From the NCBI GenBank assembly GCA_964036295.1, contig OZ038468.1, positions 16,494,683-16,558,682 on the forward strand: a stretch of 64,000 nt of DNA, in the 5' to 3' direction. Every line of letters begins with the position of its first letter. The first letter of the stretch is position 1. Of this stretch, positions 23,801 through 35,418 are shown piece after piece. Below the pieces are notes generated by a model. That model saw nothing but the letters and a program-made list of their open reading frames with translations. It was not told where the DNA came from and did not search any database. The DNA is from Plumapathes pennacea. Its lineage: Eukaryota > Cnidaria > Anthozoa > Antipatharia > Myriopathidae. A program made the position numbers and the translations under genes.

Positions 23801-26800
23801 TGAAACTTTCTTTTACTTCTAAAAAAAGAAACGAAACACGTTGACAAGTGTTTTATATTCTATTTAACATCAGGTTGACGCGCGTGTGCTATGTCAAGTT
23901 ATAATGCTTGCGACTTAACCCGTATTCAGATCGCGCGACCTTTTGTCTTTAACTCATAATCTCATACACGTGTCTGCTGCCATGGAGCCCAAAACTAATC
24001 AGAGGAAACCTTCTGCTATGTATGGTTCGGAATACTGCGCTGGAAAAAATGCGCAATGGGATCAAGTCTGGCATATCTTTTGAGATGTAATCCTGTGCGA
24101 TTTCCAGCTGATTATGACAAGGGCCCCACTACTATGATAAAAACAGAACAATCTCGAAACGTCAGCACATTCTTTGCGTATTCAGTATGCCCCCATCATC
24201 CTTAGTCGATGCATTCTGTATTTGATTCGGTGTGAAGGAGATGTGGCAGGTCAGACCTCTTACTTGGGTTCAAGTGTGATCAGACTATCGATTCTCCTAC
24301 CCTACTGGTATGTTTTGTCTGGGGCAAGGTTAGGAGAATTGTTCTGAGGGAGATTGAAGTATTATATCTTTGTTGTTGCAGATGCTAATGCTGCATTTCA
24401 ACAAGTTCTGCATAAGGTATGGACTCAGCACTTTTAGTGTCTAATTGATACTTGTAATTTTCATATTGAGAGACTGAACATTACATAGATCAAGACTTGA
24501 TTCTATGCCATGAAAGCGTAAATGGATAAAAGGGCACGTTCTTTTGAGACTATTCCGCAATGACAATACACGGAATAGACGGTAATCGTTCTTTTTTACT
24601 CAGTATTCTGATTCCAGAATGAATGGAATATGCTTTGGGCTCGGTTTTTCAAAGCACGATTAGGCTAATCCTGGATTAGGTCTAAACTTTCCTGTCATTT
24701 TTTAGCCTGAAAACATGAAAGTTTTGTCCACAGCGACTTTCTTGATAACGTTTTAAAAGCTGGAACAAGCTTTCTAATCCATCTTCGAACAAAACCCTGC
24801 AGTTTATTGGGAGAGAGGTTGAAAGAAAGAATTTCGTTACTCCTGGATTAGCTTAATCGACTTTCGAAAAGCCGGGCCCTGTTCTTTTGTCAACTTTCGC
24901 CTCTATTCTGGCGGGAAAATCGCGCGCCCGCGCCGAACAGGTCCCGTACCCAGACTTCCTTGGTCCCAACACGTCAAGATATTCTGTTTTCAGAATAGCA
25001 AAAAGCCTGTTCTTTGGGGAATTGATATTCTGTGTATTCTTATACTGAAATAGGATTAGACGGAATAGTCCCAAAAGAACGCTCCCTGAATTTGTCGACT
25101 TTGTCTGTGTTCAGTTTTTGCCAGATGACGATGAGTTTAGTTCCTTGTTTTCCCTCGCCGTGGATACAGCTGACAGTCGACAGGGAACCAGAAAACGGAC
25201 AGGTGCAGGTAAGACTGTCACTATTCGCCATCATCGTTGTTTCATTATCTTCATCCTCTTTATAATCATCGTCACTTGTCACCACCATCATCGTGCTATC
25301 GTTCATTACCACTATCGTCATCATCATCATCATCATCATCATCGTCGTCGTCGTCGTAATAACCCCATTGCCACCATCATCGTCATTACCATCATCGTCA
25401 TCATCGTCTTCGTCATCACCACCTTCAGTATCTTTATCGTCATCATCATCATCATCATCATCATCGTTTCCTACTAAGAAGAACGACTGCCGTTATTTTA
25501 TCGAACTGTCGTCCACGTCCTGACAACGACGTAAAAAAAGAAGCATTTGAAGTCGCACGCGAGAACACGGCGACCCCGAGAACATGTCAATTTCAGATAT
25601 TCACGTGCTTCTTTTGTCTTCTGTGATTAGTTTTATTAGAGAGCTTAAGCACCGGGACGGGAAAGGACGACGGCAACGTCGGTGAAACAATAAAACTCAT
25701 TGCAGAAGACAAAAGGCGCACGTGAATATGTGAAATTGACATGATCTCGGGGTCGTCGTGCTCTCGCGTGCGACTTCAAATGCTTCTTTTTTAGGTTGTT
25801 GTCAGGACGTGGACGACATTTTGAGAAACCACGACATCCGTTCTTCTTAGTAATGGATGATGAAAGCAATAGAACTTTGGCAAATCGGAACAAATTTGAG
25901 CAACTTAAAAATAGGCAAAGTTACAAAGACATAAGGAATATGGAGACCATTTTTTCACGGTTCCTCGCGTTGCCGTCGCCGTCCTAGTTTGCTTAAGCTC
26001 CCTATTGTTTCACCGACGTCGCCGTCGTCCTCTCGTCCTTTATCTTCAAGTCCCTATCATCATCTCACCACCATCATCACCGTCATCACCACCATCATCA
26101 TCATCGTCGTCGTCATCCTCATCATCATCATCTCACCGCCATCATCATCGTCATCATGTTCATCATCAACGCAAATTTCCATCGCCAGTTGTGCCAGTAG
26201 CATCGTTCTATAGTCATCTCTCATTCCTCTTCTGTACTTGATGGACTCCACGAAAGGTCAAATATTTGCCCATCACTTTAATGTTTTCTTTTTCTCGTTG
26301 TTTCTCAGAGCAGTCTGTGATTAGCGGTTGGGACTGTCAATGTTTTCTTTTTCTCGTTGTTTCTCAGAGCAGTCTGTGATTAGCGGCTGGGACTGTGAAG
26401 GTTTTCTTTTTCTTGTTTCTCAGAGCAGTCTGTGATTAGCGGCTGGAACTGTGTCAAGGTTTTCTTTTTCTTGTTTCTCAGAGCAGTCTGTGATTAGCGG
26501 CTGGGACTTGGTCAAGTTGAAGTATGATGTGCAGTGGCCTCTTCACATTCTTTTACAGCCCGCGGTTCTGGACAAGTGAGTAGCGTTTCAAACCTGTCCA
26601 CTCACGGTCAACTCCCTTTTAACAGACACCCATCTAAGACGGACACCTCTTTAAGACGGACACCTGGTAGTAGCGATCCCTGCCGTATCTTCATTCATTT
26701 TTGCTACTAACTGAATTCTTTTTAAGACGGACACCCCTGGCTCTTCCTACTCAATTCGGACTTATCACGATTGACCTGAATTTTATTCAGGTATAACACG

Positions 26801-28081
26801 TTATTCCGGTATCTGCTGAACGTGAAGCGCACTCAGCAAGATTTGCAGCAGCTGTGGGCCGTTTACATGGACACGAAACACTCGTCGCCAGGCCCGTTCA
26901 CAGGCGGGACCAAGCTCTGGCTCCTGCGTATGCACATGGCATTCTTGGTCGATAATCTGCAGTATTACCTACAGGTATATAAAATATGATATTTGCGTCG
27001 TCGATATCACCACCACAATCCCATAACTGCTCAGTCGAACGTGCAAATCGACTTCAACAAGCGCGTTTGTACCATTGCTGTGTGGCATTTCTATAGCTCT
27101 TGTCGACTGCATTTAGTCGCTCGATGATTGGTTCGTTATTTTATAGGTGGACGTGCTGGAGACCCAGTACAGCCAACTGGTGGAAAAGGTGAACTCGACA
27201 AGAGACTTTGAGTCCATTCGCTTGGCCCACGACCACTTCATCACAACGCTCATGGCACAGTCCTTCCTTCTCATGAAACCGGTGAGGGCAGCACCAGAGT
27301 ATTATTGTTCATTCGCACTGGTTGGGAGTACTGTGGTTGATATAAACGTGGTCGGTATGTGATCGATATATGTTCGGTATGTGATCGATATATGGTCGGC
27401 ATGTGGCTGGTAACATAGTCGGTGCGTGGTCGGAATGTTTGTGGTCGGAAACTTGATCAGAAACATGAACTTCTTTGTCCCACTCATTGCAGGTAGCCCA
27501 CAGTTTGGAGGAGATTCTCAGTCTCTGTCAGTCTTTCTGTGCGCTGTTGATGCAGGCGAGTGATGGCCTCTCTGCCAGGGAAGAGGCTCAGATCGAGAAC
27601 ATCTCCAAGGTAACGGCATGCTTTGATCAGCGACAACCGTATTTCTAAACAAAAAAAAAAAAAACGGCCTCAATCATTTGTGACAGGAAACGCTCGCGAA
27701 ATACGAAGTCTGTAGGGCGTTGGACAATATCCACATCAATTAAACTTTCGTTGATACACGGGTAAAAGGTCAAAAGGCCTTTGGTTAAAGATGGTGCGTC
27801 AGAAACGATCGTTTAAAATTGTTATACTGAATGTGTAAAGCGAGCACTAGTCGACCCTTCCACTGATAACAGGAGAGGGTAATCCAAGGGATTTCGTTTG
27901 TGGGCCCACTTCTGACCGTTTTGTCTTATAATTGCAGTGCTACAAACGACAAGCGCGCCTTCTGTTCGACATCTTGTCCAGTGTCCGTAGTCACCAAGCG
28001 AGTCCACATTTGGCACAGCTGCTGCTGAGGATCGACTTCAATAAACACTTCTCTTCCTCCTCCGCCTTTACTCTCGAGTAA
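17874..28081 (+). CDS. TUBGCP4: TUBGCP4, gamma-tubulin complex component 4
   Basis: Core subunit of the gamma-tubulin ring complex that nucleates microtubules. The 19 coding exons are: 17874-17951, 18412-18559, 18994-19103, 19465-19518, 19624-19680, 21867-21946, 22013-22220, 22535-22630, 22772-22841, 23053-23177, 23300-23350, 23508-23613, 24382-24416, 25115-25208, 26482-26575, 26791-26974, 27147-27281, 27493-27609, 27938-28081. They join in frame to 661 residues (human is slightly longer). The start MLHELLLALAG, GRIP1 segments (MYQQLSAWLLNGML, LGIPGITGKQL, EMLPSYIPTRVAEKILFIGE, LKDFFLLGRGE) and the GRIP2 gamma-tubulin-binding half (VQWPLHILL, LVDNLQYYLQVDVLE, NSTRDFESIRLAHDHF, LAQLLLRIDFNKHF) all match. 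The ends of exons 14 and 15 show that the fourth of four duplicated acceptors is the in-frame one. Confidence 0.95.
18565..18790. repeat. CCCTATTTCAGACC repeat family, copy 1
   Basis: Dispersed repeat whose body is itself a ragged tandem array of ACCCTATTTCAGACCAAAAT-like units. It begins GTGTGCCACCTGGGATTGAA and ends in ACCTATATGGCTCATACATG. Other copies at 29497-29780, 55040-55800 (interrupted) and 56150-56280. In TUBGCP4 intron 2. Confidence 0.6.
19730..21775. mobile_element. 2-kb TIR element with eight internal TTGCGGAGARGACA motifs
   Basis: Perfect 19-base inverted ends (GGGTCATTCCACAGTATTT at 19730 and complement to 21775) are flanked by TCTC on both sides (19726-19729, 21776-21779). 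The inside carries TTGCGGAGA(A/G)GACA at about 19755, 19923, 20121, 20135 and 21416 on the plus strand, and its complement near 21228, 21248 and 21581. The largest open frame is on the minus strand (about 20737-21024). It looks like a non-autonomous DNA transposon in TUBGCP4 intron 5. Superfamily not determined. Confidence 0.75.
20737..21024 (-). pseudogene. Coding remnant inside the TIR element (unrecognised)
   Basis: Open frame of about 95 codons on the minus strand with protein-like composition: LLIKITSPHSKFLHRVGAKM, FDWPQIDEID, CVFYGPVRW, GPFETPDLEELGTVFQAFK. No ATG start lies at its head; the frame is open a little further upstream. It might be the C-terminal end of a former transposase or of a captured gene. 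I do not recognise the family. Confidence 0.35.
24637..24879. mobile_element. GGGCCCGGTTTTTC TIR element, copy 2
   Basis: Same family as 15623-15866, with the same inverted ends and inner TAATCCTGGATTAG. In TUBGCP4 intron 13. Confidence 0.65.
25240..25475. repeat. Imperfect TCA/TCG trinucleotide tract
   Basis: CATCATCATCATCATCATC-type arrays mixed with CGTCGT in TUBGCP4 intron 14. Any open frames over it are repeat artefacts. Confidence 0.8.
25535..25860. mobile_element. Foldback element between two trinucleotide tracts
   Basis: About 80-base arms pair. The left arm has AAGAAGCATTTGAAGTCGCA, CACGCGAGA and ATGTCAATTTCA; the right arm has TGAAATTGACATGATC, CTCTCGCGTGCGACTTCAAA and TGCTTCTTTTTTAG. 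A further pair around GAGCTTAAGCA (25641) and TTTGCTTAAGCTC (about 25990), with CGACGTCGGTGAAACAAT blocks, suggests two nested palindromic MITEs. Confidence 0.6.
26055..26165. repeat. Imperfect CAT/CGT trinucleotide tract
   Basis: Second TCA/TCG-rich tract in TUBGCP4 intron 14, after the foldback at 25535-25860. Confidence 0.75.
26285..26515 (+). repeat. Fourfold tandem duplication of TUBGCP4 exon-15 splice acceptor
   Basis: Four units of about 58-60 bases, each with TTTTCTTTTTCT(C)GTT(G)TTTCTCAG, then AGCAGTCTGTGATTAGCGG and CTGG(G)ACT. Every unit thus carries a pyrimidine tract, an acceptor AG and the first about 30 bases of the exon. Only the last (acceptor AG ending at 26481) runs into the complete exon and is in frame. 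Confidence 0.85.
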
Positions 28082-29415
28082 GTCATTATTATAATAATTA
28101 TTTATTACTATTGTATTAAGTCTGTCTTCTCTTGACGACTTACTCATGTTCTTGATAAGTTCGAGAGAAGGTATGCATATTTTCTTGTTTGTTTGGAAGA
28201 GGGAAGGGCGATTTGAGGCACCAAGAAAAGCAGTCCCTGTATCGTTTACACCACTGTTTGGTTATTTTACAGCAAACCGCAAGAAAGCTCAACTTCTGCC
28301 GATGCTGCCCTCTAGAAATCAAAACTTTTGCACCTCTCCCAATGCAGATCGTTTCCACGAACTCTCGAACTCAGCAGTACCGTATATACACAGAGACGTC
28401 CGCTTTAGAGAGAGAGAGTTGACTGCACTGGACAATTTATACAGGAATTAGTACGGGTGGTTTAGCGAGGACTGATTCCAGTAGTTCAACCATACTTCAT
28501 AACTGTACTGAGGAACGAAAGGGGTAACTATGTACAGAGCTGCCAGAATACAAAGGCTTGTTCATACCGGTCCGATCGTTCTACGCGATGCCGTTTCGAC
28601 AGTGCGAGTTCACACGCGCGAGATCGTATCGACCAAATCTTATCGATCCAAGCTTGAAGGGCCCTTGGGGTCATTGTCGATTTGTTTTTGGATTGTTGAA
28701 TGTCGCAACAGAGCCAAACCAGGAGGGATTGCGTTTTCTCGCACTCCCGATCGATCTCTTCAAAGTTAGTGTTTTCTAGCTCCGGCGATTGGCCAGCGTG
28801 CAGGAATAACAAGACGAGACATAGCCTGGAGTTTTGGGTGAAACTTTATGCATCAAAGAAACTTGTTACAAAACACGTGGTCAACTACAACTCACAACCG
28901 AAGGCTTTTACAAAATTAATGCTCCAACGAGCCTAATATGAAGTGGATAGTGATGTTAAATGTAAATAAAAGGTATTTAATTCCGCTCTCTTGTCTTTTC
29001 CGTCAATCTGTGCATGGGCAGAAGTGCAATAGGGGCATTATAACTTGAAGGAATCAATCGAAAACATCGATGTAAAGGCGTGCGCGAAATTTTCCAACAG
29101 ATAAGAATTAAAATTCTGTCAGAAACACGTGTCCATCGTGTATACAGGCTTAAAAGTTTTCAATGCACTTGTACTGTGGTTTCTTCGTTCGATGAACTAC
29201 CCCCCTGCCTCTCACACACAACGATATTCGTACGGGGGGGGATCACTACTAACAGGAGTTTAGGGAGTTTTATACCAGCAATAAAACCAACACGTTTATA
29301 TTATTAGGACGAACAGTAGTTGTCGTGGAACGGCCAAGAACTCAAACTCAAGTCCAACTTGAGAAACACAATGGAACAAAGCTGCTGCACGCTTCACAGC
29401 TGATGAGAAGATTAC
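28082..29415. other. TUBGCP4-HNRNPK convergent intergenic region
   Basis: Contains the TUBGCP4 3' end; AATAAA at 28965-28970 is a candidate signal. The stretch 28140-28960 has several overlapping open frames on both strands, none with recognisable or conserved-looking protein. The HNRNPK 3' UTR must lie in the right part. No gene supported. Confidence 0.5.
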
Positions 29416-32400
29416 TTAGAAGTTCTTTCCTGAGTATTGGCGTACGCTGTTGACGAGGAAAAGCAGAGGAAAAATTAGAGGCATAATTTTGGGTGAGGGT
29501 GTGCCGCCCGGTCCTGAAAGCCCTTACCCTATTTCAGACCTGACTCCAAAAATGTATACCCTATTTCAGACATTTGTTTAGAGATTTTTTGTTCTTTTGC
29601 AACGAATTCCGCCCTGTGTTTTCTTCCATTTGCCGTGTAATGTCCGCGGCGACATATTTCTGTTAAAATCATACCTATCCCATACCTATTTCAGACTAAA
29701 AATGCTTGAAAACGATACCCTTTGGGGCGGCACATACAGTACCTATATGGCTTATATATGGGAGTACCCCCCCCCCGGGCTGGAAACCAAAACTAGCTCT
29801 CGCAGACGACGAAGTGCTAACGCTCCGAAACGTCAGCACAAACTTCCTAGCTTGTAAAACACTTAAGACTAAGGTACGGCTTTTATACAGAAACAGAAAT
29901 CGCCAACTTTACGCAAAGAATTAAAAAGCACAAACCTTTGTTGCATGAGAAACTGAGCGTGGTTGATCCGGCTTTGGGTTCCACTGATCGTGATGATTCT
30001 GTCGGGGGAATTCGGCAGAGGGTCGTCGATCTTTATCACGGCTTGAGAACGTTGTCTGCAGAAAGAGAATTCAAAGAACAACACGTTTAAAGGGAATACC
30101 AAGGCTACGTTCACACCAATACGTTTTCACGAGTTTTCGAAATCCTCCGCTCTCGCCCGTCCACGCAAACCAAAGTCTACGCTAAGGCCCGCGTTAAACG
30201 TCGAACTTCACATGAGTCGAACTCACTGCAAATGAGCAAAAGCCTTTGCTTAAGCTAATTTGCATTAAGTTCGACGTTTGACCTGAGCCTAACTCGTTTT
30301 CATTCAAAAACGCATACGTTTTCAAATGCCTCCACTTTAGGTAACCATTTTCGAAAAATTCCGTTAATTATCATGTCATAGCAGTATAATACCTGATATT
30401 TCGTATTCTTTCCCCTCCTTTACCGATGATTGCACCTGCCAACTAAAAGAAGGGAGGCGTTGATCAAAAAATGTCACCCATAACAAAATGATTAAGCGAA
30501 AGCCCTTCCTCCATCATTCTAAAAAAGAAATAACGTTTCCAGTGTTTTTCAAGTGTGTTTTACAAGACATTTACTGATGAAAATTTGTTAAACGTTACAA
30601 GGATACGTCTGAGATGCGGTGGGGTTTACACAACATTTTTATTTCAGCTATTTCTTACGTCTGATGGGATGGTCACTTGCGTTGAAGTTTCAGCCTCTTC
30701 GGCCCATCCCTGATTCATACCTTCAAAACAAATCTCATTTCAGAATCCTACATTTTTGTGTTATAAAAAATGAAAATGAATGTGACAGACAAATTGTAAG
30801 CAAACTGTGTATTAGTGATGATGTCAGTGCAGTAGAATTGCACAAACCATCTCTGCAGCCACACGACAACAACCTCATCACGTTTCAAATGTTACTTTCT
30901 TACCTCCATGTTCAGAACCATCTCCAGGATTTCCACCAGTCTAAAATGGACAAAAGGAACTAGTTTTGTATAACTTGTATAAGTTGTATTATGAACCCTT
31001 TCACTCCCAAGTTCAAAGTGCAGATTCTTCCAACCTCTCAAGAAGAAAAACGTATGAGAGATGTGGGGAGAATTAATACTTCAATAATCTGTCATCTGAC
31101 CAAGCTATCAAAAGCCAACTTCTTCATACTGTAATATATCTCTCAGAAATAAATTATTGAAAGAAAAACTATTATATTGAATATGATTGCTCTTGCATTC
31201 TGGTAGTCATACTCTCCTTTGACATTTGGAGAGTTAATTTTTTTTTTAGGTTTAGTCAAATTATTATTCAAACAACACAACACAGTATGAATGTTACTCA
31301 CAAAGTCTTGTTGAAAGTTTGCTCCTCCCATATTCATGTTTCCCTCAAAATTGCCGCCAGCATTGAAGGGGACACCTCTTCCTCCTCCCCGGCCCCCTTG
31401 CCCCCCCATGCCGCTTCCTCGGCCACCAAAACCACCTCTGGGACCCCCACGTGGTCCTCCTCGCATTCCACCACCTCGCATTCCGCCTCCTCTGGGGCCA
31501 CCCCTGGGTCCTCCACGGCCCATGGGACTCCCAAATCCAGCATTGTACTCCCACTCATCGAACACGTCAGCTGTTTTAGATGGGTCATAGAGTGTTACCA
31601 TTCCCTTTAGAGGAGCCTGAAGCAGGAGGAGATACAGCATTACAAACTGGCTTCCTATTTAGCCCCAAGATCTGTACCCTAACCAGACATATTTTCCACA
31701 AAATTCAGTGCAAATACAGGGATGTCACTAAGTGCTGCCTGGATAATTCATCAGCTGAGATACACCGCATTCCTGGCTGAAATTTGGCTGACAACTTCCC
31801 AATAAAGGGCATTGAGCAGATAACTGGCATGCTTTTTTTCTTAGCAACATCTCGGCAAACAATGCACTTTTGCAGCTGCTTACAAACCATATCTGAGCAT
31901 CTGCATTTATGCACACACATAAAATGCATTCTATGCAATCCAAATGAGTGAGTGCCAAAGTCAAAACTTCTAGGGGGCTACATGGGCATGTTTTCACATG
32001 GGACACAAAGGAAAGAAAAACCTTGTGCCATAACTTATTGTATGGTCCAAACAAACAAGGCTAATAAGATATATTTACAAGTTGACAGTACCTCATCTAA
32101 AGTGTAGAGAATCTTTTCAATAGTACTTATGGTGACTTCATCAGACCCTGAAAAGTGATACTGTGTTTATTACTCTGGCTGTGTGAAGAATGGAAACTGG
32201 CTGATCAGACATATGTACATAGAGTATGCACTGACGCAAAAAATGAAAACAGACATTTACCTCCAATAGCCACAACTCTCTCTGTAGAGTTTGGTAAGCA
32301 GTCTGAAAAGACCTGAACAAGAACAAAAGAAAAAGAAGAAAAAGAAGACAAAAGCAAATTGAATAAAAGTTCCCTCTAGTTATGAAATCAATTTAACAGT

Positions 32401-35400
32401 CAAGATACTAAAGTAAGTCACAACAGAAAACGTTCCTGGAGGGCTACTTCAGAGGTTTGACTGTTTGAGTTCTGAGATTGTCTTTTTGCTGGGTAAAAAC
32501 AACAAATAGGATCATTTGAATGAAGTTGTTGACAAGGCTGAAGTAGATGATCGTGACACTGCTTTTACCATCAAAACACACCAGAAGCCTTTACACAGGA
32601 CTCAAGTGGTTGACTACTAAACATAATGCAAACAAGCACCATTACGGGGCAAGTTCCTTGTTTTACCTTCACATTTGCTCCATGTTGCTGTGAAGAAAAG
32701 AGAGAGAGAGAGAAAAAAAAACAGAACTTACTGTATGTTCCACATCCTTTACAGTTCAGGGTTCATCTAAGTCAACATACAGCTGCGCATTCTTTATTAT
32801 TGGTTTAGGTAAACATACTGAAGGGGTTTGGTCCAAGATGACATAAAAAGCTGGTCTCAGTTCTGAATTCAAAACTTTCTTGACCTAAAGATGTATAGAC
32901 TTACAGGAAGTCATGTTTTGAACAACAAGACCACAACAGGCAAAATTTTATGATGCTAAATCCAATGAAACAGTAAAGAAATGGACAATAGGCCATTCTG
33001 AGATGCCTGTTTTTCAAACCAAGGCCTAGTGTGAAACCTTTCTTATGAAAATGAGTCTGATCAGCATGAAAATAAAAACTAATTTCCATAAGAAAGATTA
33101 GACCTCATTTCGAAACAGGGGCAAGAGGAATCTAAAAAATGGCCACTTCTTGGTCTCCCCACAGCTTACTTCTCTGATTTCTTTGATTTTATAACCAGCT
33201 CTGCCAATGATGCTGCCCGCTTGACTTTGCTGAACCAACAACTGCACTTCTTTTTCACCTGGAGGGTGAGTCTGTTCGTTGTGTGGCCCCTAACAACAAA
33301 CAACAACAAAATCAACCACACCAATCTAAACTTTAAGCTTCATTATAGTCGTCTGACCAGCTCCCTCAACATTTCATTGTATCTTTCAACCTCACCTTGA
33401 GTGCAGGTCCCGACTCTCCAATCTTGGTCAAGCACTCAGACAAGAGAGTCAGTACAGTCCCTCTTGGACCCACCAGCGTCAAAATTCTGAAAGTAAACAA
33501 CGCACTGATCATCAGTATCTCTACTATAATTTTAACCAAACTATGTGCAAACTGCCTTAACAATATAACCGGTTTGTATGATGGCTGGCTTAAATAAACA
33601 GTAAAAGCATCAAACAGACAAGTAATGGGTTACATGTCACACAACGATAAAATCAGATTAAGACTGAACCAAAATCTTAAGGAGTGGTGGCTGTTGCTAT
33701 GTGACTCGTATATGAACACTCACCCACCCACCAGAACAGAGTTGCACAATATGTAACTTCTTAGATATTTCTAGTAATGGGTTAAAAGGTGCAGGAAAAA
33801 CCAAGCAATTGTCTAAAGTGAATGAAGTTGTGTTGCAAACACAGCCAGCACTATCTGACCAGTATGTTGATTGTGAATGTCCTGGTGAGAGTAGACTATT
33901 GCCAAGTGAAGTGGTTTGTCAGATGGTGTTATATCTTGCCTCTGGTGGTTGATGATTGGTCTATTTTGTTATGAATATGGTTGGCTGAGAAGACTTGAGT
34001 GTGTTTCATGATTGGTCAATTGCTGTTCTTTTGTCCTTTCAAATTATTGACTATCTAACCAGCTAATAATTATTATTATTATTTCAAGATGCTGGAGTCT
34101 GGTCAAAAGGGACAAACAGTAATAACAGACTACACTGCAGGCATGGGACATACCGCTCAGAGGTATTGGTGTCAGGGACATTGACCGTTGCATTGTACTT
34201 TAGTAGGTTGGCAGGGTCGAGTCAGTACACAACCCAACACAGGGCGGGAGGGCAGGCAAACGGGCGGGCGGGCAGGCAGACAGTGGGCAATGGGATCAGG
34301 TTGAGGGTTAGGAGAAAAGGAAAGGAAGGAAGTACAAAGAAAATCCTTAGCAGGGAGAACTAAAACAATCCTGGTGAATAAATACATCAGATACTGTTGG
34401 GCAACTACAAAAGGGATTGGAAAATTAAAAGTTAGCCAAGTCAAGTTCCTGTGAACAACCGAAATAAAGATAATAATAATCAAAACAGAATAATGAGTAC
34501 TATAGTGACATTTCAAATAAGGCATACTGGAAAGAAAATACTCAAAGTAAAGCTAGCCCTGAGGGACTACCAGGAAAGTCTTTCACATGTCATAATAATC
34601 ATAGAAAAAGTGCTGATGACTAAACAAGTATTCTTTACCATTTTTATCACCAAGCTCAAATTGCAGAATCCCTCTACCATTCAACAAGAACATGCTTGAT
34701 GCAGTGAGAATTATTGATAGGTCAATCAGCTTAGCAAGAAAGATATCATATGTAAAGTTCTCCCAATTGTGTGATAATTTTACTACTATATCTCTGGTAA
34801 AAGACTGAAATCAGAGCAAATTGTATACCTCACTCCTCAATCTCTTGATGTTCTGTCCACCCTAAGGTGCAAAAAAATGACAACAGAAATTAAATTTTAA
34901 ACAAGTCAAATCATAGTGCCTGCGAGTCTGAACATGATCCTATTGATACCAAAAGTACATAAATGTGACTTACCTTTCCAATAATACCACCTGCATCCTG
35001 AAAACAAACAAGCACACATTAGCTTCTTAAAAAAAAAAAAGAACGAGGAAGCATGAGACAAGAGAATAGAACCCAAACTGACGGCAATGCTGCATCCTTT
35101 GTTACCTTACCCTTTCAGTCCTTAACTCAAAATAAGAAAATCTCTCAAGTATCTCGGAAGACAATGTGTTGAATGGGGTGGATTGTAGTGATAATGTTAT
35201 GCTCAGAGATTGCAAGAAAAATTCAGATGCTCAGTAAATGCTTTTTCCAAACATTTAGAAGATAAGTTTTGCGAATCCAACAGAGCAGAGTAGAACATAG
35301 TAGGCCTTACCTTGCTCTGGAGTAAAATTCTAATGGTGGTAGAGGGTCCTTCTCCTTCCCTTGCACGCTTCACATTGCTGTTGTAATCTTCTTGATCTGC

Positions 35401-35418
35401 TGCTCTTTTCATACCCAT
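29416..35418 (-). CDS. HNRNPK: HNRNPK, KH-domain RNA-binding protein
   Basis: Poly(C)-binding nuclear RNA protein with three KH domains, acting in splicing, transcription and translation. Coding exons (minus): 35311-35418, 34974-34997, 34829-34861, 34154-34197, 33396-33486, 33170-33289, 32667-32687, 32261-32312, 32092-32147, 31302-31616, 30904-30940, 30659-30696, 30393-30442, 29936-30055, 29416-29446; 379 residues. KH1 ([20 protein letters not shown]), KH2 ([20 protein letters not shown]) and KH3 ([20 protein letters not shown]) each show the GxxG loop. An RGG/GPRGG-rich linker precedes KH3. The end [10 protein letters not shown] matches vertebrate QNSVKQYSGKFF. The N-terminal KRA..KRARE segment fits the family's nuclear signal. 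The start is the first ATG after an acceptor at 35424, so a non-coding 5' exon lies upstream. The acceptor of exon 30659-30696 is weak and placed by frame. Confidence 0.93.
29497..29780. repeat. CCCTATTTCAGACC repeat family, copy 2
   Basis: Starts GGTGTGCCGCCCGGTCCTGA, with ACCCTATTTCAGAC units, then a variable middle and a GTACCTATATGGCTTATATA end. It lies in the last intron of HNRNPK. Confidence 0.6.
30993..31150. mobile_element. Truncated TTAA-type MITE copy
   Basis: It has the left end ACCCTTTCACTCCCAAGTTC and internal blocks shared with the 2101 element, but the right terminal repeat is gone. It lies in the HNRNPK intron between the exons at 31302 and 30940. Confidence 0.55.
34640..34815. 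mobile_element. Decayed TTAA-type MITE copy
   Basis: Weak match to the same family (ACCAAGCTCAAATTGCAGA, then TCTCTGGTAAAAGACTGAA). It sits just beyond the splice donor of an HNRNPK exon (34829-34861), on the intron side. Confidence 0.4.

Noticed and set aside
25115-26241. Several long open frames on both strands rich in His, Ser, Ile or Met
   Set aside because: They are translations of TCA/TCG repeats in a TUBGCP4 intron, with no conserved protein content.
28140-28960. Possible extra gene between TUBGCP4 and HNRNPK
   Set aside because: Overlapping frames on both strands of similar length, no recognisable motif, no supporting splice pattern.
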